A stretch of 64,000 nucleotides of DNA from Streptomyces sp. SN-593 (GCF_016756395.1 NZ_AP018365.1:4377001-4441000), one strand, 5' to 3'. Positions 16,453 through 24,590 are shown, counted from the stretch's first letter. The notes: generated by a model not told the origin, from the letters alone. Made by a program: numbers and translations.

Positions 16453-18705
16453 TCAGCCCGGAGGTACGGGCGGCGGCTGCCAGGTGCCGTCGCTCATCGC
16501 TTCGAGCAGGGCCCGGCTCACCCTCGTGAAGTGGTGGTCGCCGCCGAGGTTCTGCTCCCGGCGGGCGGTGACGTCGGTCATGATCGCCACGCCCGTCTCG
16601 CGGTCGCCGAGCGCGGCCGCGGTCTGGGCGCGTAGCTGGCGCGCGGACAGCACCGTCGGGTGGTCGGCGCCGAAACGCTGCTCGTACGCCTCGATGACCT
16701 GTCGGATCTCCTCGTCGGCGCCGGTGGGGCGGCCCAGGACGAACAGGGCCCGAGCGTGGTTGTGCCGCGCGGCGAGGGTGACGGTGTGCTCCGGGCCGAG
16801 GTGGCGGACGCAGTCCCCGGCCAGTTCCAGCAGCGGGCCGCCCTCTTCGGCGGCGAGTTCGGACGCGGTCAGCAGCGTCAGCATGCTGGCGCGTGAGCGG
16901 AGCGTCGATGGGTGCGCGGGGCCGAGCACCAGGTCGCGATCGGCGACGGTCGACCGGAGCAGGCTGATCGCCTGCTCGCGCTTGCCGTGGTTGCCGAGCA
17001 CGAGTTGCAGCGCGTGGCGGGAGTCCAGGGTGTCGGGGTCGCGGTCGCCGAACAGCCGTCGCTGGGTGGCGCGGGTGCGGCGCAGCAGGTCTTCCGCCTC
17101 GTCGTACCGGCCGAGCCTGAACAGGGAGCGCCCGGTTCGGGAGCGCGCGGCGAGCACAGCGCGGTGGTCGGGCCCGAGTGCGCGCTCGGCCAGGGCCGCC
17201 GCGGCGCCCGCGGTCTCCCAGGCGGACAGGTAGTCGCCGGTGCGGTGCAGGGCGACCGCAAGCCGGGTGGCCACCGCGAGGACGTACGCGGTAGTGGCCG
17301 CTTCCCCCGCGCATGACCGCCGTAGGAGTGCCAGCAGGTGTGGTGCCAGCAGCCGCAACCGCGGGTCGTACGGCCCTGCGTCCGGCTGTGCGGGCACGCT
17401 CGCGTCCAGCAGGCGGACGGCGGTCGCGTCGAGCACGGGTGCGTCCTGAACCGGCGTCGCCGCGGTGACGCTGTCGAGCAGCACGCCGTGGCACTGCACG
17501 CACCGCACCCCGAGATCGACGAGCTGGCCGAGCGAGTGGTCCAGGAGCGCCGTCAGCGCGGCCTCGGCGCGGGCCGGCGGCAGGACCGCCCCGACCTCCC
17601 GACGGTTGAGCACGGACACCGGCAGAGGTTCGGCGGCCAGCCGGGCCAGCAGCCGCAACAGGCCCACCGCCTCCGGCAGTCCGTGTGCCTCGAAGGAGTC
17701 GAGGGTGAGCTGCCAGGTCCGGCCGACGAGGTGGCGGGGATCGTCGCCGGTCAAGCCGTCAGCTCCCTGGTCGATGAGGTCCACACGCTGGTCCTCCTCA
17801 AGATGGCGGCCGTAGGTGTCCAACGTCCAGGGATCGATGACCTGCTGTGCGAGGAAGCCACCCGCGAGGGTGAGAGCGAGCGGCAGGCGCCCCAGTCGCT
17901 CCGCGATCCGCGTCGCCTGCTCCAGTGTGCCGCTGTGGGGGGCGAGATCGCAGAGCACCCGTGCGGCGTCCTCCGGCGGCAGCACGCCGATGTGCTGCAA
18001 CTGCGCTCCTGGCCACCAACGGGCCGCGGCGCGGCGGGTGGTGACGACCACGATGCCGCCGGGACTGTCGCGCAACCAACTGCCGTCCCGCAGGATCGCC
18101 GGGTCGTCGGCGTTGTCGAGCACCAGCAGCCACGGCTCCGGGGTCCGGTCGAGGCGGTCCCAGACGAGGTCGGAGGCGGGCCGGTAGCCGTGGCGTGCCG
18201 CCTGGAGTTCGCCGTCGCCCGCGCCACGGTCCGCCGCGACCGCCAGCATGCCGGAGCGCAGGCTTGCCCTGTCCGCCGCGTTGACCCACAGGCCGACCCG
18301 GCCGAGTTCCCGGGTCGCGATCCGGAAGAGGTCGTGGGCCACGGCGGTCTTGCCGCAACCGCCCATGCCGTGCAGGACGTAGACGGCGCCGCCGCGGCCG
18401 GACCCGAGGGCCTCCCGAAGCCGGGTCAGTACCTCGGCGCGGTCGCGGAGCACCACCGGGACGCGGCCGATCGCCGGGCGGCGCACGGAATCCGGCCAAC
18501 CCGAGCAGCCTGCGCCGGGAGAGCCGGCCCGGTCGCCGGCCGCTCCGGCGTCGTGGTGGTGGTGCTCGGTGATGAACTGGTCGCCCGAGGCCTGGTAGAC
18601 CCTGCCGCTGTCCTCGGCGCGCCCGGCCATGCGGCTGCCCCGGCCGAGGGCCGTGTCACGGTCCCCCGGCCGGTTCGGGTCGCCCGGGCCCGGGCCGCCG
18701 GTCAT
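16453..18705 (-). CDS. NLR-like NB-ARC/TPR protein with N-terminal amyloid-type signalling motif
   Basis: 750-residue STAND ATPase resembling eukaryotic NLR immune receptors. Residues 33-48 (GRVYQASGDQFITEH core) repeat the motif at the C terminus of the neighbouring 142-residue protein. The NB-ARC domain follows: Walker A GMGGCGKT (113-120), Walker B WLLVLDNADD (192-201), sensor-like VVVTTRRAA and GRLPLALTLAGGFL. The C-terminal third (about 470-740) consists of TPR-like repeats, e.g. ALGPDHRAVLAARSRTGRSL and LGPEHTVTLAARHNHARAL. The start is 7 bp after the stop of the upstream gene, so the two are one operon. Inference: ligand sensing by the TPR domain, nucleotide-driven oligomerisation, then templating of the effector's motif to cause cell death. 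No antiphage role is proven here. Confidence 0.85.
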   Translation of the reverse strand: MTGGPGPGDPNRPGDRDTALGRGSRMAGRAEDSGRVYQASGDQFITEHHHHDAGAAGDRAGSPGAGCSGWPDSVRRPAIGRVPVVLRDRAEVLTRLREALGSGRGGAVYVLHGMGGCGKTAVAHDLFRIATRELGRVGLWVNAADRASLRSGMLAVAADRGAGDGELQAARHGYRPASDLVWDRLDRTPEPWLLVLDNADDPAILRDGSWLRDSPGGIVVVTTRRAAARWWPGAQLQHIGVLPPEDAARVLCDLAPHSGTLEQATRIAERLGRLPLALTLAGGFLAQQVIDPWTLDTYGRHLEEDQRVDLIDQGADGLTGDDPRHLVGRTWQLTLDSFEAHGLPEAVGLLRLLARLAAEPLPVSVLNRREVGAVLPPARAEAALTALLDHSLGQLVDLGVRCVQCHGVLLDSVTAATPVQDAPVLDATAVRLLDASVPAQPDAGPYDPRLRLLAPHLLALLRRSCAGEAATTAYVLAVATRLAVALHRTGDYLSAWETAGAAAALAERALGPDHRAVLAARSRTGRSLFRLGRYDEAEDLLRRTRATQRRLFGDRDPDTLDSRHALQLVLGNHGKREQAISLLRSTVADRDLVLGPAHPSTLRSRASMLTLLTASELAAEEGGPLLELAGDCVRHLGPEHTVTLAARHNHARALFVLGRPTGADEEIRQVIEAYEQRFGADHPTVLSARQLRAQTAAALGDRETGVAIMTDVTARREQNLGGDHHFTRVSRALLEAMSDGTWQPPPVPPG

Positions 18706-18712
18706 GGCGTGG

Positions 18713-19141
18713 TCATCGCTCGGTGATGTGCTGGTCGCGTCCCGCCTGGTAGACCCGGCCGGAACCGGAGGCCGTGGCGTGCTGCGACGTCACCGGGGTC
18801 GCGGTGCCGGCCGGAACGGGTGAAGCGAACTCGGCGAGGAAGCCGCGCAGTTCTGCGGCGGCCTCGGGGCGCGCCACGACGAGGCGCCGGAAGGTGGCCT
18901 GCCACTGGGCCCGCAGTTCGGTCAGGACGCGGTCGCCGTCGGGGGAGGCGAGGAGTCCGGCGGCGGCGGCCTCCTGCTGGTCGGTCGTTAACTCCGCGCC
19001 CACCGCGGCGGCGTGGTCGGGTTGGAGCGTCTGCCACATGCGGAGGACGGCGCCGCGGACCCCCTGCCAGGCGTCCGTGGCCATCAAAGCGACCAGCGTG
19101 GTGCCGGCTTGCTGTGTGAGTGTCGTGATCTCCGGGTCCAC
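18713..19141 (-). CDS. Bell-like helical effector with C-terminal amyloid-type motif
   Basis: 142-residue protein, first gene of the operon with the NLR. Residues 1-108 are predicted all-helical and amphipathic (TTLVALMATDAWQGVRGAVL, then LTELRAQWQATFRRLVV), matching the size and feel of Bell domains, which are bacterial analogues of fungal HeLo/HET-S death domains. A Ser/Thr/Pro linker leads to the terminal GRVYQAGRDQHITER (128-142), identical at 11 of 15 positions to the NLR motif. Start GTG at 19141, preceded by AGGAG. Codon 51 is TTA (complement of 18989-18991), so translation should need bldA. Predicted role: membrane-disrupting executor triggered by the NLR. The fold assignment is by pattern, not search. 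Confidence 0.75.
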   Translation of the reverse strand: MDPEITTLTQQAGTTLVALMATDAWQGVRGAVLRMWQTLQPDHAAAVGAELTTDQQEAAAAGLLASPDGDRVLTELRAQWQATFRRLVVARPEAAAELRGFLAEFASPVPAGTATPVTSQHATASGSGRVYQAGRDQHITER

Positions 19142-19169
19142 TGCTCTCCTGATCGTGTCGTACGCGCAC

Positions 19170-19320
19170 GTTCGAATATGTTCGAATGCTGTGCTTTCTC
19201 TCAGTAGGATCGCATAAATCACCGCTGGCGTAAGGCGATTCGGTTGTGTGTACGAAATGGCCTGTTTCTTTCGGGATCGGCCTCGCAACAATATTGCCCC
19301 TATGGGGCCGGTGCTACGGT
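19170..19320. promoter_or_regulatory. Shared regulatory region between the NLR operon and the DUF6879 pair
   Basis: Unusually AT-richer gap between divergent units. Near the effector gene lie two TTCGAA sites (TTCGAA-N4-TTCGAA, 19171-19186), 30 bp upstream of its GTG. On the other side GCCCC-TAT-GGGGC (19296-19308) precedes TACGGT (19315-19320), a -10-like box for the rightward gene at 19370. The composition, below that of neighbours, fits an acquired island. Confidence 0.45.
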
Positions 19321-19369
19321 GGCGGCGATAACGGAATGCGCAGGTCGAACTCGGTCGGAGGGGGCATCC

Positions 19370-19639
19370 GTGACCAGGCCGTGGGACGCGGACCCGGATA
19401 CCGGTTTCAGGCGGCGACTGGGCAGGTCTCCCCAGGAGTTGGGGGTCACTTCCGACAGCCCCGACTGCCCTGACCTCTGGGAGCTGGACAACGGCGACAT
19501 CGCCGTGATCGGCCGGGACCTGACCGGCTCGCTGGGCAAGCGCCTGCCGGAAGGCGTCTCGTTGGGGACCGACGAGCGCCTGGTGGTGATCCCGCGGAGC
19601 ATGCTCGTCGCCGCGAAACAGGACATCCCAGATGTTTGA
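19370..19639 (+). CDS. Small hypothetical protein paired with DUF6879
   Basis: 89-residue hydrophilic protein from the GTG at 19370, preceded by GGAGGGGG. It has no recognised domain. The C-terminal half (CPDLWELDNGDIAVIGRDLT, then RLPEGVSLGTDERLVVIPRS) is familiar from genes sitting directly before DUF6879 genes in streptomycetes. It overlaps the next gene by 8 bp, so the two are translationally coupled. An upstream ATG at 19244 would give an odd Cys-rich extension and is less likely. Confidence 0.72.
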   Translation: MTRPWDADPDTGFRRRLGRSPQELGVTSDSPDCPDLWELDNGDIAVIGRDLTGSLGKRLPEGVSLGTDERLVVIPRSMLVAAKQDIPDV

Positions 19640-20243
19640 TTCCTTCGCCACCGCGCGACCCGAGCGGCTCGACCGCCCCGCGTATCACGAGGAGTTCTTC
19701 CGGATCTTTTCCAGCGGAATCCGGTACATGAACAAATTGGAGCGCGGGCAGCACTTCAAAGAGCGGGGATTCGCCAGCTGGGAGGCGTTCGCCGCCGGTG
19801 AATGGGACGCCGCGATCGAGCTGATCGAGGAGCGGCGCGGCGGCTACGCGCAGCAGATGCGGGATGCGGGACGCCTAGGTGTGTTCCAGCGGCGGTTACG
19901 GGTGGTGGAATTCCCGCTGACGCCTTACGTGCAGTGGGAGCTGCACGTCCTGCGCGTGCGCACGCAGGAGGGAGACGCCGTCCGGGTCCTGGATGCCCGC
20001 ACTGTCGCCGACATCGAGAAGCAGCACCCGGTGCCCGAAGTGGTCGTCCTTGGCGACGTGGTCATGTTCGAGGTGAAGTACGACGCGGACGGCAACGCGG
20101 ACGGCGCGAACCGCTTCACCGACCCCGCCCTCATCGCGGAGACCTCCGCCGGTTTCGACGCTCTGTACGCCGGCGCGGAGGAGTACGAAGCGTTCTTCGC
20201 CCGCGAGGTGGCGCCCCTGCCCCCACCGTCGACGACCCCGTAG
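19632..20243 (+). CDS. DUF6879 family protein
   Basis: 203-residue protein of the DUF6879 type (MFDSFATARPERLDRPAYHE, later KLERGQHFKERGFASWEAFAAGEWDAAIELIEERR and FPLTPYVQWELHVLRVR, DVVMFEVKYDADG). Function is unknown; these genes usually sit beside small regulators of WhiJ/Scr1 type in streptomycetes, whereas here the neighbour is an NLR operon. Codon 89 is TTA (19896-19898) and codon 82 is the rare CTA, both suggesting bldA dependence and foreign origin. Confidence 0.8.
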   Translation: MFDSFATARPERLDRPAYHEEFFRIFSSGIRYMNKLERGQHFKERGFASWEAFAAGEWDAAIELIEERRGGYAQQMRDAGRLGVFQRRLRVVEFPLTPYVQWELHVLRVRTQEGDAVRVLDARTVADIEKQHPVPEVVVLGDVVMFEVKYDADGNADGANRFTDPALIAETSAGFDALYAGAEEYEAFFAREVAPLPPPSTTP

Positions 20244-20268
20244 CGTCCGCGGGGGTTCGGGGCAGCCC

Positions 20269-21117
20269 TTAGAGGCGGGTGGCGGTGTGGACGAGGGTGG
20301 CCAGGGGGCGGGAGCGGGTGTGCGGGGGCCAGGCGATGACCGTCGTCACCGTGGGGGCGTCGGTGACGGGGACCGCGGTCAGGCCGTCGTGCAGGCTCGC
20401 CCGGCAGGACTCGGGCAGCACCGCCGCGGCCCGCCCGAGGGAGATGAGCTGGAGCAACTGGGTGTGGTCGCGCACCTGGGGACCGGGCCCCTCGGGATAC
20501 GTCCCGTCCAGCCGCGGCCACCGCGGCAGCGGCAGGTCCGGCAGCGCGGCCACGTCCGCCAGGCGCAGCCGGTCCCGGGCGGCGAGCGGATGCCCCGACG
20601 GCAGGACCACGACCTGCTCCTCCGACCGCAGCTCCTCCGTGTCCAGCCCGGCCGTCGAGTCGAACGGCAGGTGCAGCAGCCCCACGTCCGCCCGCCCGTC
20701 GCGCAGCAGCCGCTCCTGCGCGCCCGGCCCGCACAGCACCACCTCGACCGGTACCGCGTCGGGCTCGGCCGCGTAGGCGTCCAGCAGCTTCGCCAGCAGC
20801 TCGTTGGCCGCCCCGGCCTTCGTGACCAGGACGATGCCCGCGCTGCCGTTCACCGCCAGGGCCGCGCGCCGCGCCCGCCGGTCGGCCGCGTCCACCGCGT
20901 CGAGCGCCGCCCGCCCCTCCCGCAGCAGCACCGCGCCCACCTCGGTCAGCGCGACCCCGCGGCTGGTCCGCTCCAGCAGCGCCGCGCCGAGCCGCCGCTC
21001 CATCTGCCGGATCGCCCGGGACAGCGGCGGCTGCGCGATCCCGAGCCGCTGCGCCGCCCGCCCGAAGTGCAGTTCCTCCGCGACGGCGACGAAGTACCGC
21101 AGCTCCCGCGTCTCCAT
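20269..21117 (-). CDS. LysR family transcriptional regulator
   Basis: 282-residue LysR regulator. The N-terminal winged HTH is METRELRYFVAVAEELHFG, with AAQRLGIAQPPLSRAIRQME, and the effector domain runs from about residue 90 (GIVLVTKAGAANELLAKLL, VGLLHLPFDSTAGLDTEEL). ATG at 21117 fits the family start; the longer frame upstream is the divergent gene's shadow. It faces the SDR gene at 21251, and a perfect 7-3-7 palindrome containing a T-N11-A LysR box lies between them. Confidence 0.9.
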   Translation of the reverse strand: METRELRYFVAVAEELHFGRAAQRLGIAQPPLSRAIRQMERRLGAALLERTSRGVALTEVGAVLLREGRAALDAVDAADRRARRAALAVNGSAGIVLVTKAGAANELLAKLLDAYAAEPDAVPVEVVLCGPGAQERLLRDGRADVGLLHLPFDSTAGLDTEELRSEEQVVVLPSGHPLAARDRLRLADVAALPDLPLPRWPRLDGTYPEGPGPQVRDHTQLLQLISLGRAAAVLPESCRASLHDGLTAVPVTDAPTVTTVIAWPPHTRSRPLATLVHTATRL

Positions 21118-21177
21118 CCCGCCAAGGTACCCGACCCCTGTCCGCCCCAGGACCGTAAGACCGCGATGAGCTGGGCG

Positions 21178-21194
21178 GATACCCCACGGGTATC
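21178..21194. promoter_or_regulatory. LysR operator, perfect palindrome with T-N11-A
   Basis: GATACCC-CAC-GGGTATC, a perfect 7-3-7 inverted repeat midway between the LysR start (21117) and the SDR start (21251). T at 21180 and A at 21192 give the T-N11-A core of LysR sites. Confidence 0.72.
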
Positions 21195-21250
21195 GGCGCC
21201 CACCGACATGGTCCTGGCCCCCGCCCGCCACCCCGCAGCACGCTGGGGCC

Positions 21251-22036
21251 ATGACCGCAGACCAGAACCCGAACGAGCAGACGCACGCGCACACGACGGC
21301 GGGGACCGCCGCCGACGGGAGGACGATCGCGCTGGTGACCGGCGCGAACAAGGGCATCGGCTACGAGATCGCGGTCGGCCTCGGCGCCCTCGGCTGGAGC
21401 GTCGGCGTCGGCGCCCGGGACGACGGGCGTCGGGAGGCCGCCGTCCGCAGGCTCACGGAAGACGGCGTGGACGCGTTCGGCGTCCCCCTCGACGTGACCG
21501 ACGACGCGAGCGTGGCCGCCGCCGCCCGCCTGATCGAGGAGCGCGCAGGCCGCCTCGACGTCCTCGTCAACAACGCCGGCGTCACCGGCGCCGCGCCCCA
21601 GGAACCCACCCGCGTCGCGCTCGACACCGTGCGGACGGCGGTGGAGACGAACGTCATCGGCGTCATCCGCGTCACCAACGCGCTGCTCCCGCTGCTGCGC
21701 CGCTCGGCGTCGCCGCGGATCGTCAACATGTCCAGCACCGTCGGCTCGCTGACCCGCCAGACCACGCCCGGCGCCGAGACCGGCCCGATCTCCGCGGCCT
21801 ACGCGGCCTCGAAGACGTTCCTCAACGCCGTCACCGTGCAGTACGCCAAGGAACTGCGCGACACGGGCATCCTGATCAACGCCGGCTGCCCGGGCTACTG
21901 CGCGACCGACCTCAACGGCTTCCGCGGCGTCCGCACCCCGCAGCAGGGCGCGGCGGTCGCGATCCGCCTCGCGTCGCTGCCCGACGGCGGCCCGACCGGG
22001 GCGTTCTACGACGACGAGGGCGTGGTGCCCTGGTAG
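21251..22036 (+). CDS. Short-chain dehydrogenase/reductase
   Basis: 261-residue classical SDR. The cofactor motif is VTGANKGIGYEIA (about 29-41), the structural motif is LVNNAGVTG, catalytic Ser is in IVNMSSTVGSL and the YxxxK is YAASK (about 178-182). The first 25 residues are hydrophilic and His/Thr-rich. The short GAFYDDEGVVPW end is typical of carbonyl-reductase-like members. It oxidises or reduces an unidentified carbonyl with NAD(P)H and is most likely activated by the divergent LysR protein. Confidence 0.9.
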   Translation: MTADQNPNEQTHAHTTAGTAADGRTIALVTGANKGIGYEIAVGLGALGWSVGVGARDDGRREAAVRRLTEDGVDAFGVPLDVTDDASVAAAARLIEERAGRLDVLVNNAGVTGAAPQEPTRVALDTVRTAVETNVIGVIRVTNALLPLLRRSASPRIVNMSSTVGSLTRQTTPGAETGPISAAYAASKTFLNAVTVQYAKELRDTGILINAGCPGYCATDLNGFRGVRTPQQGAAVAIRLASLPDGGPTGAFYDDEGVVPW

Positions 22037-22230
22037 CGGCAGCCGGTCTTCCGGGGCCCCGTACGGTGCCGGGGCGCCCTGCCCGCGCGGGTGGGGCGCG
22101 ACGGTGGCGTCGGTGGCGCTGCCGGTGACCGGGTGCGCCTCGCCCCCGCGGGTGGGGCGCCCCCGGCCGCCCGCGAAACCCCGCGCAACCCCGTGAAACC
22201 CCGCGCGCCGGCGGCGCGGCCCGTGCCAGG

Positions 22231-23175
22231 ATGCTCCGCGTGTCCGATCGCGCGCGCAGCTTCGGGGCGAGGGCGGAGGCGTACGAACGCTTCCGCCCCG
22301 GCTACCCGGCCGAGTTGGTCGGCACCGTGGCCGCGTACGCGGGCCGCGCGCCGCGCACCGCGCTGGAGATCGGCGCCGGCACCGGCAAGGCCACCCGCCT
22401 GTTCGCCGCCCACGGCGTCGCGGTCACCGCGACCGAACCCGACGGCGCCATGCTCGCCGAGCTGCGCCGCCGCGTCCCGCCCCACGTCCGCACCGTGCAG
22501 GCCGCGTTCGAGGACCTGGCGGGGCCCCGGGACCTGCCCGACCCGCGGCCGGACGCCGGTGGGCAAGGCGCCGAGGGGAGCGGCGAGGGCGGCGAAGGCG
22601 CGGGCGGGACCGGCGACGGCGGTGACGGTGGCGAAGGCGCGGGCGGGACCGGTGACGGCGGGGGAGCCGTCGCCTTGACGACCTACGACCTGGTCTACGC
22701 GGCCGCCGCCCTGCACTGGACCTCCCCGCACGGACGTTGGGCGCGCGTCGCCGCCCTCCTCCGCCCCGGCGGCGTCTTCGCGTGCTTCGGCGGCCCCGTC
22801 CGCCTTGCCGACTCCGCCGTCGAGGAGGCGGTCCGCACCGCACGCGCGCCCTTCCTCGACAGCGACGACGTCCCCTCGCCCGACGGCACGCCCCCGGACC
22901 ACGCCCTCCAGTGGCCGGGCACCGAGCTGCGACGGTCCCCGTGGTTCACCGACGTCGAACAGACGGTGCTGCCCCGCCACGTGACGATGACCGCCGCCGA
23001 CTACCTCGGCCACCTCTCCACGATCTCCGCCTACCTGCTGCTGCCCGCCCCCGAGCGGCGGTCGGCCTTCCGCGCGATCGCCCGCGTCCTGCCCGCGACG
23101 GTCGATCTCACCGCCGACATCCACACCCACCTCGCCCGCCGCGTCCCCACCCCCCACGACCGGCCCGGCGGGTAG
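22231..23175 (+). CDS. Class I SAM-dependent methyltransferase with glycine-rich insert
   Basis: 314-residue class I methyltransferase. SAM motif I is TALEIGAGTGKATRLFAAHG and the acidic motif II VTATEPDGAMLAELRR; the motif near TYDLVYAAAALHW and LLRPGGVFACFGG completes the Rossmann core. Between beta strand 3 and motif IV sits a Gly/Glu/Asp insert of about 40 residues built from a 13-residue repeat. Substrate is unknown. ATG at 22231 and GTG at 22246 are both possible starts. Confidence 0.85.
   Translation: MLRVSDRARSFGARAEAYERFRPGYPAELVGTVAAYAGRAPRTALEIGAGTGKATRLFAAHGVAVTATEPDGAMLAELRRRVPPHVRTVQAAFEDLAGPRDLPDPRPDAGGQGAEGSGEGGEGAGGTGDGGDGGEGAGGTGDGGGAVALTTYDLVYAAAALHWTSPHGRWARVAALLRPGGVFACFGGPVRLADSAVEEAVRTARAPFLDSDDVPSPDGTPPDHALQWPGTELRRSPWFTDVEQTVLPRHVTMTAADYLGHLSTISAYLLLPAPERRSAFRAIARVLPATVDLTADIHTHLARRVPTPHDRPGG
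22591..22661 (+). repeat. 39-bp in-frame tandem repeat in the methyltransferase gene
   Basis: Two copies of a 39-bp unit (starting at 22591 and 22630), nearly identical over 32 bases, encode GEGAGGTGDGGDG-type sequence. Being 13 codons long, copy-number change would preserve frame. Confidence 0.75.
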
Positions 23176-23342
23176 CACGGCCCGTTGACCGCCGCCGGTC
23201 CACACACAAGGGGCCTGCCGCGGAGGGGATGTGAGCCCGCCGAAGTGTGCCCCCGTGTCCTCCCACGCTGCCCCGGCGCCGCTGGACGCACGGCGGACCG
23301 CCCCGGTAGAACGGGACGATCGGCTCGCCGGAGGAGGAGAAG

Positions 23343-24542
23343 GTGGCTGCTGCCAAGGACAGGGAGACCGGCCGCGCGGAGGGACGCGCGACCGCTCCCG
23401 GACGCCGCCCCGCCGCCGCTTCCGCGCCCGCCCCGTCGACGTCACCCGCCGGCGTCCTCCTCGGGTTGCAGCGCACCGCGGGCAACGCCGCCGTCGTCCA
23501 GATGCTCCGGGCCGGTGGCCGCCCGGCGGCCCGGGAGGACCACGAGCACGGCGCCGGGTGCGGCCACGGGACGCAGGCGGCCCCGGTGCAGCGCTCCGCC
23601 GTCCACTCCGTGCTGCGCGGGGCGGGGCAGCCGCTGGACACCGCCCTGCGCACCGAGATGGAGGCGCGGCTCGGCGCGGACTTCTCCAACGTCCGCGTCC
23701 ACACCGACAGCGCCGCGCAGCAGTCCGCCGCCGAGTTGGGCGCCCGCGCCTACACCTCGGGCAGCCACGTGGTCATCGGGCCGGACGGCGGCGACAAGCA
23801 CACCCTCGCGCACGAGTTGACCCACGTCATCCAGCAGCGCCAGGGCCAGGTCGCCGGGACGGACAACGGCCACGGCCTGCGGGTCAGCGACCCCTCCGAC
23901 CGCTTCGAGCGCGAGGCCGAGGCCAACGCCCACCGGGTGATGGGCGGTCCGGTCCCCACCCGCGGTGACGACGCGGGCGGGACCGCGGCCGGCGGGCTCA
24001 CCCCGACGGTCTCCCGCGCGATCCAGCGCGCGTACATCGGCCGCCACTACGTGCAGTACGGCGCCACGTCCAACGACGTGGGCACCTACATGCAGGCGGA
24101 GCTGCACCCCCGCTCCCTGGGCAAGGGCAGTTCCCCCCGGGTCAAACCCTCGTGGTGGCCGTCCTCGAAGACCACCACCGGCGCCTGGTTCGCCCGCAAC
24201 ATGGTGCAGGGGCACCTGCTCAACGAGAACCTGGGCGGCCCCGGGAACACCCTGACGAACCTGACCCCGCTCACCAAGACCGGGAACTCCAACCACCTCC
24301 ACTACGCCGAGGCGAACGTGAAGAAGGAGGTCAAGAACGGCAACATCGTGGAGTACGAGGTGATCGCCCACTTCAACGGAGTGACGGGGGCGGAGCTGGG
24401 AGCGTCCGGCTCGGTGGCGGCCGACATCGACCAGAACTACCAGTACGTCATCCCGTCGCACCTCGAATGCAACATCCAGGTCTACGACCGCCAGGGCAAC
24501 GAGCTCTACGGCGAGAGCTGGTACGTCCGCAACACGAAGTAG
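23343..24542 (+). CDS. eCIS-core (DUF4157) protein with nuclease-like C-terminal domain
   Basis: 399-residue modular protein. Residues 37-55 carry the LLGLQRTAGNAAVVQML motif that commonly opens extracellular contractile injection system (eCIS) cargo. The DUF4157 core spans about 93-170 and includes LGADFSNVRVHTDSAAQQSA and the metal-type HELTH (His157, Glu158, His161). A linker leads to a C-terminal domain (about 230-399) with VQGHLLNENLGGPGNTLTNL (from 288) and a later NSNHLHYAE, resembling His-Me-finger DNA/RNA endonuclease toxins. Strong ribosome site GGAGGAGGAG and GTG start at 23343. No eCIS structural genes and no clear immunity gene are nearby. The toxin assignment is inference. Confidence 0.75.
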   Translation: MAAAKDRETGRAEGRATAPGRRPAAASAPAPSTSPAGVLLGLQRTAGNAAVVQMLRAGGRPAAREDHEHGAGCGHGTQAAPVQRSAVHSVLRGAGQPLDTALRTEMEARLGADFSNVRVHTDSAAQQSAAELGARAYTSGSHVVIGPDGGDKHTLAHELTHVIQQRQGQVAGTDNGHGLRVSDPSDRFEREAEANAHRVMGGPVPTRGDDAGGTAAGGLTPTVSRAIQRAYIGRHYVQYGATSNDVGTYMQAELHPRSLGKGSSPRVKPSWWPSSKTTTGAWFARNMVQGHLLNENLGGPGNTLTNLTPLTKTGNSNHLHYAEANVKKEVKNGNIVEYEVIAHFNGVTGAELGASGSVAADIDQNYQYVIPSHLECNIQVYDRQGNELYGESWYVRNTK

Positions 24543-24590
24543 CCGGCCGACGGTGCGTGACATGCGGTCCGGTGGGACGACCCCGCCCCC

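Noticed and set aside
19171..19186. TTCGAA-N4-TTCGAA upstream of the Bell-like effector as a LexA/SOS box
   Set aside because: The actinobacterial SOS box is TCGAAC-N4-GTTCGA; here the half-sites are two bases closer. It may still be an operator but not a standard LexA site.
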